A stretch of 64,000 nucleotides of DNA from Deltaproteobacteria bacterium (GTDB taxonomy: Bacteria > Myxococcota_A > UBA796 > SXON01), in NCBI GenBank assembly GCA_947490345.1, contig CANLGL010000003.1:81109-145108 (forward strand). The letters run 5' to 3'. The position numbers and the translations under genes are program-made. How positions within the stretch are numbered: the stretch's first letter is position 1; each line of letters starts with the position of its first letter. The notes beneath the pieces are model-generated. The model was not told the origin of the DNA, searched no databases, and saw only the letters and a program-made list of their open reading frames with translations. Below are positions 54,034-64,000 of this stretch, one piece after another.

Positions 54034-54498
54034 ATGGCCACCGCGAACCCTGACCTCGGCAAGCTCGGCGACGAGCTCTACTCTCACTGGGAGCGTGCCA
54101 TGGGCGGCTGGTGGGACCAGGTGTTGGAGAATCCGAGTTTCCTCGATGCGATGGGGAAGAACCTCGGTGGGGCGGCCCAAGCGCGGGGCAAGTACGAACA
54201 GGGCGTCGACCAGAGCATGGAGCGGATGCACCTCCCCACACGCAACGACGTGATCCGCGTCGCGAAGATTGCCGCCATGTTGGAGGAGCGGATGCTTCAG
54301 CAGGAGGACGTGGTCCTGGGGCTCAAGGACCAACTGACCCGGCTCGAAAAAGAGGCGGTTCACGCCCGGATCGAGGCCGCAGAGGCCCGGTTGGAGCTGC
54401 GGGAGACCTTGGCGGCGATCCGCGGCGAGCTCGGGCGTGGCGCGTCCTCGATGGCGCTCGCAACGGCGGGTACTCGCCGGCGTAAGGGCAACGGATGA
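54034..54498 (+). CDS. phaE: PHA synthase subunit PhaE-like
   Basis: 154 residues from ATG 54034; a TTG at 54010 would add eight residues and lies inside the palindrome. WERAMGGWWDQVLENPSFLDAMG and LPTRNDVIRVAKIAAMLEER are typical of PhaE-like/PHA synthase accessory proteins, followed by a coiled coil (res ~85-125). The stop overlaps phaC1 (ATGA). Much shorter than PhaE of Allochromatium (357), so a reduced form. Confidence 0.8.
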   Translation: MATANPDLGKLGDELYSHWERAMGGWWDQVLENPSFLDAMGKNLGGAAQARGKYEQGVDQSMERMHLPTRNDVIRVAKIAAMLEERMLQQEDVVLGLKDQLTRLEKEAVHARIEAAEARLELRETLAAIRGELGRGASSMALATAGTRRRKGNG

Positions 54499-55499
54499 GC
54501 ACGACGATCACGGACCGGGTGGTCGATACTGCCCGCTGGCTCGCAAGCGATCCCGTCAGCCGCGCGCGCACCGGGCAGACGCCGCACGCGGTGATCTTTC
54601 GGGATCAGAAGGCGTGTGTCCGATACTTCGCGCCGGCGACCGCGCTTTTTCCGCCGGTCTTCTGTGTGGTGCCGCTCATCAACACCTGGACGGTCTTCGA
54701 CCTGATGCCGGGTCGCAGCGTGGTCGAGGCGCTGACGGCGGCGGGCGTGCCCGTGTACCTCCTGGACTGGGGTCGGGCGGGTCCGGAAGACGCGGACCTG
54801 CCGATGTCGCACTATGTCGATCGCGTGCTCGGCCGATGTATCAATCGTGCCATTCGCCACGCTGGAATCGATGCAATAGATGTGTTGGGCTACTGTGTCG
54901 GCGGCACGTTTCTGGCGCTGCATCTGGCGCGGAACCCATCTCCGGTGCGGCGGGCGTTCTTCCTGGCGACGCCCATCGACTTTTCGCGCTCCGGTCGCCT
55001 TTCCATCTGGGCGCGGCCCGAGACCTTTCCGTTGGACACCATCATCGACGGCTTCGGGAACTTTCCCCAGGCGTTGATGCTGGACAGTTTCCGGTGGCTG
55101 CGGCCCACGGGCTCGACCCAGAAGCTCAAGACGCTCGTGGACCGCGGCGGCGATCCCGCGTTCCGTGAGCTCTGGGCGGCCCTGGAAGCGTGGAATGGCG
55201 ACGGCGTCGACTTTCCCGGCGCCACCTACCGCGAGTACATCCGCGGCTGCTATTTCGACAATGCGCTGATCCGTGGCGGCTGGGTCATGGATGGGCGGCG
55301 GGTGGACCTGCGCGACGCCAAGATTCCGGCGGTGGCGCTGGCCGCGGGTGGGGATCACATCGTCCCTGAGGCCGCTGCGCACGCGCTCGCAGAGGTATGG
55401 GGTGGGCCGGTGACCGTGGCGACCATCTCCGGTGGGCACGTGGGCGTGTGCGCGGGCGCCAAGCTGCCGGCGGCCATCGTGGACTGGCTCGGCGCATGA
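54495..55499 (+). CDS. phaC: PHA synthase, class III-type PhaC (first copy)
   Basis: 334 residues, short as in class III. LGYCVGGTFLALHLA places the catalytic Cys134 in the lipase-like box; GGDHIVP supplies the Asp and SGGHVGV the His, so the triad is complete. DMxP-type LMPGRSVVEAL and VYLLDWG are further PhaC segments. It polymerises 3-hydroxyacyl-CoA. Overlaps phaE and the second phaC by four bases each. Confidence 0.92.
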   Translation: MSTTITDRVVDTARWLASDPVSRARTGQTPHAVIFRDQKACVRYFAPATALFPPVFCVVPLINTWTVFDLMPGRSVVEALTAAGVPVYLLDWGRAGPEDADLPMSHYVDRVLGRCINRAIRHAGIDAIDVLGYCVGGTFLALHLARNPSPVRRAFFLATPIDFSRSGRLSIWARPETFPLDTIIDGFGNFPQALMLDSFRWLRPTGSTQKLKTLVDRGGDPAFRELWAALEAWNGDGVDFPGATYREYIRGCYFDNALIRGGWVMDGRRVDLRDAKIPAVALAAGGDHIVPEAAAHALAEVWGGPVTVATISGGHVGVCAGAKLPAAIVDWLGA

Positions 55500-56511
55500 A
55501 CCCCGAGACGGCTCCGGCTGCACGCATCCAGCGGGGGATGGCCATCCTCGCCGGGACGCCGCGGCCGCCGGTCGGCCTCACGCCGCACGAGGTCATTCAC
55601 CGCCAGGGTCGGCTGTGTGTGCGGTACTACGGGCCACCGGGCGCGGCGCGAAAGACCCCGATCGTCCTGGTGCCTTCGCTCATCAACAAGGCCTACATCC
55701 TTGATCTCGAGCCCGGGCGCTCCCTGGTCGCGGCGCTGGCCGAGCGTGGACACCCGACCTACCTCGTGGACTGGGGCGTCCCCGAAGAAGAAAACGCCAT
55801 CGAAGACGTGGGCGCCACGCTCCGGCTGCTGCGTCGCAGCGTCGATCGGGCCTGCCGCCATGCGGGGGCGCCGCGCGCGGTGCTGCTCGGCTACTGCATG
55901 GGCGGGACGCTGGCGGCGATGCTGGCCGCTCGGTGGCCCGAGCGCCTGGCGGGGCTCGTCGCGCTGGCGGCACCGGTGCACTTCGGCGCCGGCGGCCGGT
56001 TCGCGACCTTTGCACGCTCGATCGACACGGTGGCCGCTTTCCCCCTCGACCGCCTGGTCCCCGTCGAGAGCATGAAGCCCGCCTTCCAGCTCCTGGACCC
56101 GGTGGGCAATGTGTCGAAACATCTGGCGATCGAGGCGGCCAGCCACGACCCGCGCAAGCTCGCCCGGGTGCTGGTGCGCGAGCGCTGGCTGGAGGAAAAC
56201 GTTCCGGTTCCAGGCGCCTTCGCCGCAGAGTTCATCCGCGAGGGGTATCAGCGCGACGGCCTCGTCAACGAGAGCTGGCTCATCGAGGGGACGCCGCTGC
56301 GGCTGAAGGACGTTGTGGTGCCGACGCTGGTTGTGACCTGTGAGCGGGACTTCATCACCCCTCCCGCGGCGGCCAGCCCCTTGGCCGGCCTGGTCAGCGG
56401 TGATACACGGCATGTATCATTGGACACGGGACACATCGGCGTCGTGGTCGGAAGTGAGGGACCCAAGCAGTTCTATCCGCTGGTGGCTGACTTCGCCGCC
56501 AGTGTGTCACG

Positions 56512-56515
<4 letters not shown>
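55496..56515 (+). CDS. phaC: PHA synthase-like PhaC paralogue (second copy)
   Basis: 339 residues from ATG 55496, the start that gives the ATGA overlap; a longer frame lies inside phaC1. LGYCMGGTLAAMLA (Cys134), CERDFITPP (Asp), DTGHIGVVVG (His) keep an intact triad. Otherwise only moderately similar to the first copy, so not a recent duplication. It may form a heteromeric synthase with phaC1 or be a depolymerising/alternate-substrate enzyme. Confidence 0.88.
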
Positions 56516-58556
<2,041 letters not shown>

Positions 58557-58557
<1 letters not shown>

Positions 58558-60056
58558 TGTTGTTCTGGATCACCCTCGCGTTCGCTGACGACTCCGCCCT
58601 CCCCGCCGAGGCGCGCGCTGCCGACGTTGTACCACACGGCGCGGGCGCCGACCCGCTTCGACTGTTGGGTGTCTTCACCACCCGTGGTGTCCTCACCGAC
58701 GTCGTCACCACCAATCCCCTGGTCAACGGTCAGGTGGTCGGCCGGCTCGGTGGCACCAACTCAACCACCACCGAAAACGTGGGCGCCGCGTTCACCGAAG
58801 AGCGCCTCGCCGCTTTCTTGACGTGGACACCCGACATCCTCGACGGCCGCGCCGCGCTCGACGCCGCCTTCGAGATCGACTTTGCCTGGGGTGACCAATC
58901 CTACGCGACCGGCGGGAACACCGGCGGAGCATTTGGCGCCGATCAGGTGAACCTGCAGACGCGCCGGCTCGACGCCCGCGTGGTGGTGATTCCCGGACAT
59001 ACGATTGTCGCTGGCCTTCAGTTCGTGGGGGATTCGGTCAACGACCCGGGGACGGCGAAGCTCGACGACCTGACGCGCTCCGGCGGACGATTGATGTTTT
59101 TCGGGAGCGAGGCCGCCGGCGTTGCCGCCTACGGGCACGTCGATGCGCGCGGGGGCGAGGTGCTCCGGTACCGCGCCGGCGTCTTCACGCTGTACGAGCA
59201 GGCTTTTGCCGATGGGGACGATGTCACCCTCTTCGTTGCCGATGCCCAACTCAAGCCAAGCTACGCGACAAGGGTGGGCGTCCACGGGTGGCTTCTTCGC
59301 GACCGCGCCGGCGGCGCCGCCGGAATCGCCGGCTCGGGGCCCTCCAGCGCTTTGTCCGAGTTGCAAGGGGGTCCGCGATTCGATTTCCGCACCGACCCGG
59401 AAGAGCTCGCGCCCGAGGTCGACACCGATCTGGGTTGGCTTGGGATCGACGGGGGGTACAACCCTGCGCTCGATCTGGGGCCAGTTGGCGTGCACGCCGT
59501 GGTCGTCGGAAACGTTGGCCGAATCTACGTAGCGGGACATCCCGACGTGGATGTGGCGGGGGGCCTGGCCGATATCGAAGGACGCTGGCGCTACGCCCGC
59601 GGCAGCGGGTCGGTGGCTCGGGTGGAGCTACTCGCCTCCACCGGCGACACTGACGGCGACGAGGTCTACACGGGAGTGCTGACTGCGAACAGTTGGGGCA
59701 TCGTCGGTGCGCTGTACGCGACCCACGGCTGCTACCTGCTATTTCCTGATACCGGGGCGGTGAATCGGGCGATTTCGGTGGTGCCCGACGTCTCTGGAGC
59801 GGGGAGTGGCCTCGTCGCGGCCACCGGCTCGGTGGGGTACGACCTGGTGGCCGACCGGGCCACGTTGACGGTTGGCGGCGGCTACGCCCAGACCGCGGCG
59901 GGGGAGATGTTGGGCGCCGAAGCCAACGCGCGACTGTCGGGGCGGCCGTTCCCGCTCGGGACGCTCTCCCTGGTCGGCGCCGGAGTTTTCGGCACCCAGG
60001 AGCCGGTGACACCATGGACTGTACTCTTGACCTTCGATTGGTTGTTGCTCGGATGA
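58557..60056 (+). CDS. Outer-membrane beta-barrel-type exported protein
   Basis: 499 residues from ATG 58557, overlapping the stop of the previous gene by one base; the longer frame upstream lies in the wrong reading of that gene. MLFWITLAFA is a short signal peptide ending near DD. The rest alternates hydrophobic and polar residues with many Gly, Tyr and Asp and ends in a hydrophobic strand (VLLTFDWLLLG), as in porins and alginate-export-type barrels. Substrate unknown. Its stop overlaps the hydrolase start (ATGA). Confidence 0.75.
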
Positions 60057-60979
60057 TCCCCGCCATGCTCGTTGCGTTGTCGGCTTGCGTTCCGCGCTAC
60101 GCCCAGCTCGGGCCGATGGAGCCCGAGGACGTGTGGTCGCCGCTGCCGGTGCAACACACGCAGGTGGGCGACCTGGACATTGCCTTTGTCGACAGCGGCG
60201 GCGACGGTGCGCCGATCGTCTTTGTGCACGGCCTCTCCTCCCACCTCGGCTTCTGGGAGTACCAACTACCAGAATTGGCCAAAAAGCACCGGGTGTTGGC
60301 CTTGGATCTTCCTGGCTACGGCGCTTCGGCTCGGCCCGACGCGCCCTACACACCGCCGTGGTACGCCGAGGTCGTGGCGGACTGGATGTTCGCGGTCGGC
60401 GTGGAGCGCGCCACGCTCGTCGGGCACAGCATGGGCGGGCAGGTCGTCATGGAGCTCGCGCTCTGCCATCCCGAGCGGGTGGAGCGACTGGTGCTGGCCG
60501 CCCCCGCCGGGATCGAGACCTTCACCCCTGGCGCTGGTCGGTTCATGAAGGACTACTGGACTGAGGCGCGCGCGCTCGACGCGGGTGAAGAGCAGACCCG
60601 GGCCAACTTCAGCACCCAGGTGTTCAATCGGATGGACGAGGGCGCCGAGCGACTCCTCCAGGAGCGCGTCCGCGTCGGTCTTTCAGCACGATTCGCCGGG
60701 ACCAGCGTCGCGGTCTCGCGCTCGATCGCAGGGATGATCGACTTCCCGGTTGGCGAGCGCGCGCGGGCCATCTCCGCACCCACGCTCATCGTCTTCGGCG
60801 CCGACGACCGCATGATCCCGAACCCCGTCTTCACGGGGGGCACCCCGCGAAATATTGCTGAGCGCGCCAAGGCCTGGATTCCGGGGTCAACGCTCGTTGT
60901 CATCGACGGCGCCGGACACACGGTCCACCACGACGCCCCCCGCACCTTCAACGCCGCGCTCTCGGAGTTCCTGCCATGA
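60053..60979 (+). CDS. Lipoprotein alpha/beta-hydrolase (lipase/esterase-like)
   Basis: 308 residues from ATG 60053. MIPAMLVALSAC is a lipoprotein signal (Cys12). VFVHGLSSHLGFWEYQLPEL is the oxyanion-hole segment, GHSMGG at 124-129 the nucleophile elbow (Ser126), VFGADDRMIPNP the Asp region and GAGHTVHHD the His. A surface or periplasmic esterase acting on lipids or short polyesters is likely. Overlaps both neighbours by four bases. Confidence 0.9.
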   Translation: MIPAMLVALSACVPRYAQLGPMEPEDVWSPLPVQHTQVGDLDIAFVDSGGDGAPIVFVHGLSSHLGFWEYQLPELAKKHRVLALDLPGYGASARPDAPYTPPWYAEVVADWMFAVGVERATLVGHSMGGQVVMELALCHPERVERLVLAAPAGIETFTPGAGRFMKDYWTEARALDAGEEQTRANFSTQVFNRMDEGAERLLQERVRVGLSARFAGTSVAVSRSIAGMIDFPVGERARAISAPTLIVFGADDRMIPNPVFTGGTPRNIAERAKAWIPGSTLVVIDGAGHTVHHDAPRTFNAALSEFLP

Positions 60980-62718
60980 CCCCCTTGTTTTTTGCGAGCC
61001 TGGCGTGGGCCACCTCCGGCTACGATCCCACCACCACCGACGAGACCTTCACCGGGGCCGAGGTGGAGGATGCCGAGGGGACGGTGCGCCTGTGGAGCGC
61101 GATCGAGCGCCACGTCGATCCCGACCGAACTCTCTTCGGAAAGGGCGTCTACAACGAGGTCACCGCATGGCCGACCCAGGCCAGTTGGGCGCCCTACATT
61201 GCGACCTGTTTTGGCACCGCAACTCCCCATACCTCGGGGTTCTTGCTCCACGTAGGGCCTAGCGCAGCGGTCGCCTCGGGAACGCCCATCCTCTTCGTCC
61301 CGGGCGTGGGCGACAACGGGTCGCGCGGGTTCATCACCATGGCCTGGCACGAAGACCTGCTCGGCCGCCCGGTTTACGCCATGACCTTCGCGCACCCCCA
61401 CGGCGACGCGTTCGAGCAGGCCGAACTGATCGCGGACGCCATCGCCCGGATCCGCGAGCGGACCGGCGCCGCCCAGGTCGACGTGGTGGCCCACAGCAAG
61501 GGTGGCATTGCCGCAGCGATCTACGCCTCGAATTACGCACGCGCGGCGTGGCCAGACGCCGCGTACACCTCGGTGGGGACGCGCTACCGTGACGACATCC
61601 GGCGGCTGGTCTTCATCGCCACACCCCTGGCGGGAATCGACACTGCGTTCCGTTGGCCGAATGGCAACTACCTGTCCCTGGACGCTGACGAGGCCTTCTC
61701 ACCCGCGTCGTGGGCGGCCTACTACCCCTACACCACCGCCAATCTCTACGTCGAGACCGACCTTGCCGAGCAGGGTTTTTCGGGCGAACTCTTCCCCGGA
61801 CAGCGCCAACTCTACGCGCGTCAGGACTTCGAGTTGCCCGGCGAGTCCCCCGCGCTGGGGGTCTACGCCGCACAAACGGACTGGTATACGACGTACGAGG
61901 GGGGGTGGGGATACTACTCCTACTCCGATGGCATCGATGCAACCGTCGATGCGGGTGGGGGCGTCCTGGACGCCATCGCGGCGGCGGGTGTCGATCCGGG
62001 GATTGAGCTGTTCGTGCTGGCGGGCCACAACCCGGTGATGCCGAACGGCACCCCCGACTACGCCAACACCTTGTTTGGGGACACCTGGGCCGAGCTGGGC
62101 CAGATGACCACCAATCAGTGGGCGGACATCATCTCGGCGGCGATCGGCGACGGCCTCGTCACCGTCGGGATCACCGAGGAGGAGGTGCAGGGACTCGCGT
62201 CGGGAGCGCTGATGCTCGGTGAGATCAGCGGGGAAAGTGACGGCCTCGTGTTCGTGGACAGTGCCACTGCGACCGACCGACTCACCGCGCGGGGTGCCGT
62301 CGTCGCCGAGGTCCACCTCGCGAATCTGTCACACCTCGACCTGCTTTACGCCTCCCCCATCACCGGCGAGTTGTTGGTCGACGCTGGCGCCGCCGATGAC
62401 GACGATGCGTGGATGATCGCGTTCGGTCAGCGCTACACCAAAGAAGACACCATCGGGGTCGTCGAGGACTGGCTCGCGGACGAAGCTGACACCGGCGGTG
62501 ACGACACCGGGGACGAAGACACCGGGGTTGTTGACACTGGGGACACCGGCATGGCGGACAGCGACAGCGACAGCGCCGCCGAAGCCAGCGAGGGCGACGA
62601 CACGGCGACCATCGGCGGCCTGCCGGAAGAGTGTGGGGCGTGCAGTGGTGGCGCGGGGGCGCCGGTGCTGTTGGGCGTGGCAGTTGCGTTGGCGGCGGTG
62701 GTGGGGCGGCGGCGGTAG
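60976..62718 (+). CDS. Secreted lipase-like hydrolase with MYXO-CTERM-like anchor
   Basis: 580 residues. Short signal peptide (MTPLFFASLAWA). FVPGVGDNGSRG and VVAHSKGGIAAAIYASNYA give the lipase oxyanion region and nucleophile Ser174; NLSHLDLL near 455 may supply the His. After ~500 comes an Asp/Thr/Gly linker (DDTGDEDTGVVDTGD), then EECGACSGG, a hydrophobic stretch and GRRR, a MYXO-CTERM-like tail for surface anchoring or later release. It is the last gene of the PHA operon, convergent with the next gene 2 bp away. Confidence 0.85.
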   Translation: MTPLFFASLAWATSGYDPTTTDETFTGAEVEDAEGTVRLWSAIERHVDPDRTLFGKGVYNEVTAWPTQASWAPYIATCFGTATPHTSGFLLHVGPSAAVASGTPILFVPGVGDNGSRGFITMAWHEDLLGRPVYAMTFAHPHGDAFEQAELIADAIARIRERTGAAQVDVVAHSKGGIAAAIYASNYARAAWPDAAYTSVGTRYRDDIRRLVFIATPLAGIDTAFRWPNGNYLSLDADEAFSPASWAAYYPYTTANLYVETDLAEQGFSGELFPGQRQLYARQDFELPGESPALGVYAAQTDWYTTYEGGWGYYSYSDGIDATVDAGGGVLDAIAAAGVDPGIELFVLAGHNPVMPNGTPDYANTLFGDTWAELGQMTTNQWADIISAAIGDGLVTVGITEEEVQGLASGALMLGEISGESDGLVFVDSATATDRLTARGAVVAEVHLANLSHLDLLYASPITGELLVDAGAADDDDAWMIAFGQRYTKEDTIGVVEDWLADEADTGGDDTGDEDTGVVDTGDTGMADSDSDSAAEASEGDDTATIGGLPEECGACSGGAGAPVLLGVAVALAAVVGRRR

Positions 62719-62720
62719 CG

Positions 62721-63689
62721 TCAGGGGTCCTGAGCTTCGACCACGGTTACCGAGAGCGGGACCGAGCCTTCGAACCACGAGTTTTTGCGAAGCTCGATGA
62801 GCCACACCCCTTCGCCGTCGAAGCCGTCGAAGCGGTCCCCGAGGGCAGAAGTCGCGTCCGCGAGGTCCGCGCTGGTTCCGCTCACGTCGAGCGTGAAGCG
62901 CTCGGCCGCGAGGGCCTCTCTCGCCGCGAACTGCGCTTCGAGCTCCGAGACGGGGATGGTGTACCGCGCGACGACGAGCTCGTTCGGGCTGATCGACAGC
63001 TCCTCCCAGTCAACCAGCCACGAAGGTTCGCTCTCGCCGCCGCAGCTCCCCGAATCGTCGAAGGGGAGGCTCCGCGGGACCCGGACGCCCCCGCCCGCCG
63101 CCGGTATTTCCACGGGATCGGTGAGATCCAGCGAGACTTCGAGGCTCGCCTGCGGGCAGACGGGCACGATCGTCGCGACGGTCACCACGCTTTCCGGGTC
63201 TGGCCTCAGAACGGCGAGCGCACGGAGGTCGCCGACGGGACTCCCATCGAACTCGAGCAGGTACACGCCGCCATCGAGACTGTAGAAGTCAACCGCGAAC
63301 CCGAACTCAGTCAGGAAACACTGCGTCTCCTCCCCGGGCGAGCAGGAAGCGTAGCCGTTTGTGTTCGCCTGGGTCAGCGTGTTGTTGATGAGCGCCGAGG
63401 CGACCTCGGCCTCCGACAGCTTCGGGAACCGTATCAGTCCGACCCCGGCGATGTCGTCAACCGGGTCGAGCGGGTGACAGTCCATGTCGGAAGTGAGCGC
63501 AGCCCAGTCGATGAGGACGTCGACCCGCTCGGCGGTGACGTAGCTGGGGATGGTCAGCTCGCCGACGATCGTGGCGTGGCTCACCAAGGCGACCGGGAGG
63601 ACTCCGGCGTGTTGATCGCTGGCATCTACGCAACAGTTGCTGCAACCGCTGAGGATGACGGCGAGTACGATCGAGGGCCGGGGGCGCAT
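62721..63689 (-). CDS. Lipoprotein of unknown function
   Basis: 322 residues from ATG 63689 (longer frames exist but lack signal or coding character). MRPRPSIVLAVILSGCSNCC is a lipoprotein signal with Cys16. The mature protein is acidic and beta-rich with scattered Cys (CHPL, CSPGEETQC, CPQ, CGG). No recognised family. Convergent with the lipase gene. Confidence 0.75.
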   Translation of the reverse strand: MRPRPSIVLAVILSGCSNCCVDASDQHAGVLPVALVSHATIVGELTIPSYVTAERVDVLIDWAALTSDMDCHPLDPVDDIAGVGLIRFPKLSEAEVASALINNTLTQANTNGYASCSPGEETQCFLTEFGFAVDFYSLDGGVYLLEFDGSPVGDLRALAVLRPDPESVVTVATIVPVCPQASLEVSLDLTDPVEIPAAGGGVRVPRSLPFDDSGSCGGESEPSWLVDWEELSISPNELVVARYTIPVSELEAQFAAREALAAERFTLDVSGTSADLADATSALGDRFDGFDGEGVWLIELRKNSWFEGSVPLSVTVVEAQDP

Positions 63690-64000
63690 CCACTTGAAAT
63701 ACACCCCAACGAATTCGCCCGCGACTCGGGCCAAGTGCCGACTTGATCGCGCATGATCCTCGAGACCGACGTGAGCGATTTCAGCGGAGGTCGCCTGGCC
63801 TCGTGGCTCTGGTAACGAATCGCCGTGGGCGGCCTGTGTCGCCTTTGCCGCGGACGGCGGCCGGACGGCGCCCGGCTCCACCACCGTGCCGCGGTAACGA
63901 AGGGAGCTACAGCTTCGGTGCCCGCTCGCTTGACGACATCGATAATTCGATGTATGTATCGAGATACCGATATGCACCGTCGTCCGCACCCCTCCGACAT
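63690..64000. other. Terminal intergenic region
   Basis: 311 bp to the window edge. No gene is visible. The last 75 bp hold a promoter-like element and palindromes (63930-63967) that face out of the window. Confidence 0.5.
63930..63967 (+). promoter_or_regulatory. Promoter-like element with two palindromes, facing the window end
   Basis: TTGACG (63930-63935), 17 bp, TATGTA (63953-63958). Between them lies CATCGA-TAAT-TCGATG, perfect six-base arms, and overlapping the -10 is GTATC-GA-GATAC (63956-63967). The combination reads as a repressible promoter for a gene beyond the window. Confidence 0.45.

Noticed and set aside
63626..64000. A 124-codon leftward frame at the edge
   Set aside because: Overlaps the lipoprotein start and the promoter-like element; Arg/Ser-rich shadow composition.

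Overview
The window is very GC-rich, densely coded DNA from what looks like a free-living myxobacterium-type organism (Myxococcota, the former Deltaproteobacteria). The evidence is two proteins with MYXO-CTERM-like tails (genes at 770 and 60976), a recA, pilT and alaS block, a eukaryote-like Ser/Thr kinase fused to an ATPase, many lipoproteins with Asp/Thr-rich linkers, and PHA (storage polyester) genes. Placement is by inference; there is no rRNA or marker phylogeny here. I see no tRNA, rRNA, CRISPR array, prophage or insertion sequence.

Layout. 1-9.2 kb: an edge-truncated EamA permease, a secreted beta-helix protein, an unrecognised exported protein, and a leftward four-gene group (haem-binding lipoprotein, Tyr-rich lipoprotein, DUF1549-like protein with a CxxCH, DUF1501 protein) resembling planctomycete-type surface modules. 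9.2-14.7 kb: a GMC oxidoreductase with a small partner, then a kinase-ATPase regulator. 14.7-22.2 kb: a leftward seven-gene, mostly overlapping operon (polyprenyl synthase, three small unknown proteins, a CrtC/lipocalin-like protein, a 1057-residue FAD oxidoreductase and a FAD monooxygenase), with a TetR gene just upstream. This is the best candidate for an undescribed isoprenoid pathway. 22.9-28.5 kb: SDR, fatty-acid-hydroxylase-type membrane enzyme, thioredoxin-rhodanese fusion, leuS and a lipoprotein. 28.8-33.6 kb: membrane protein, MBOAT acyltransferase and SGNH protein (polysaccharide O-acylation type) with an inverted vapBC pair between them. 33.6-34.4 kb: a mosaic of palindromes and gene relics.

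34.4-46.2 kb: cinA, recA, pilT, alaS, an SDR, gluQ-type synthetase, a DprE2-like/DprE1-like pair, and an orphan DNA methyltransferase with a specificity-like tail. 46.2-53 kb: a sulfatase-fold membrane enzyme, a REPIN-like repeat island, rbgA, a ribbon-helix-helix/nucleotidyltransferase module with a palindromic operator, three tandem AIM24-family genes, and another repeat island.

53-62.7 kb: PHA metabolism. phaR is divergent from a phasin gene. A second promoter carrying an 11-bp-arm palindrome precedes phaE, two tandem class III-type phaC genes, an acyl-CoA ligase joined in frame to a lipoprotein, an outer-membrane-like protein, a lipoprotein hydrolase and a MYXO-CTERM lipase, nearly all overlapping. 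The operon appears to join polyester or lipid handling in the cytoplasm with lipid hydrolysis at the cell surface. The window ends with a lipoprotein gene and a promoter-like region facing out of the window.
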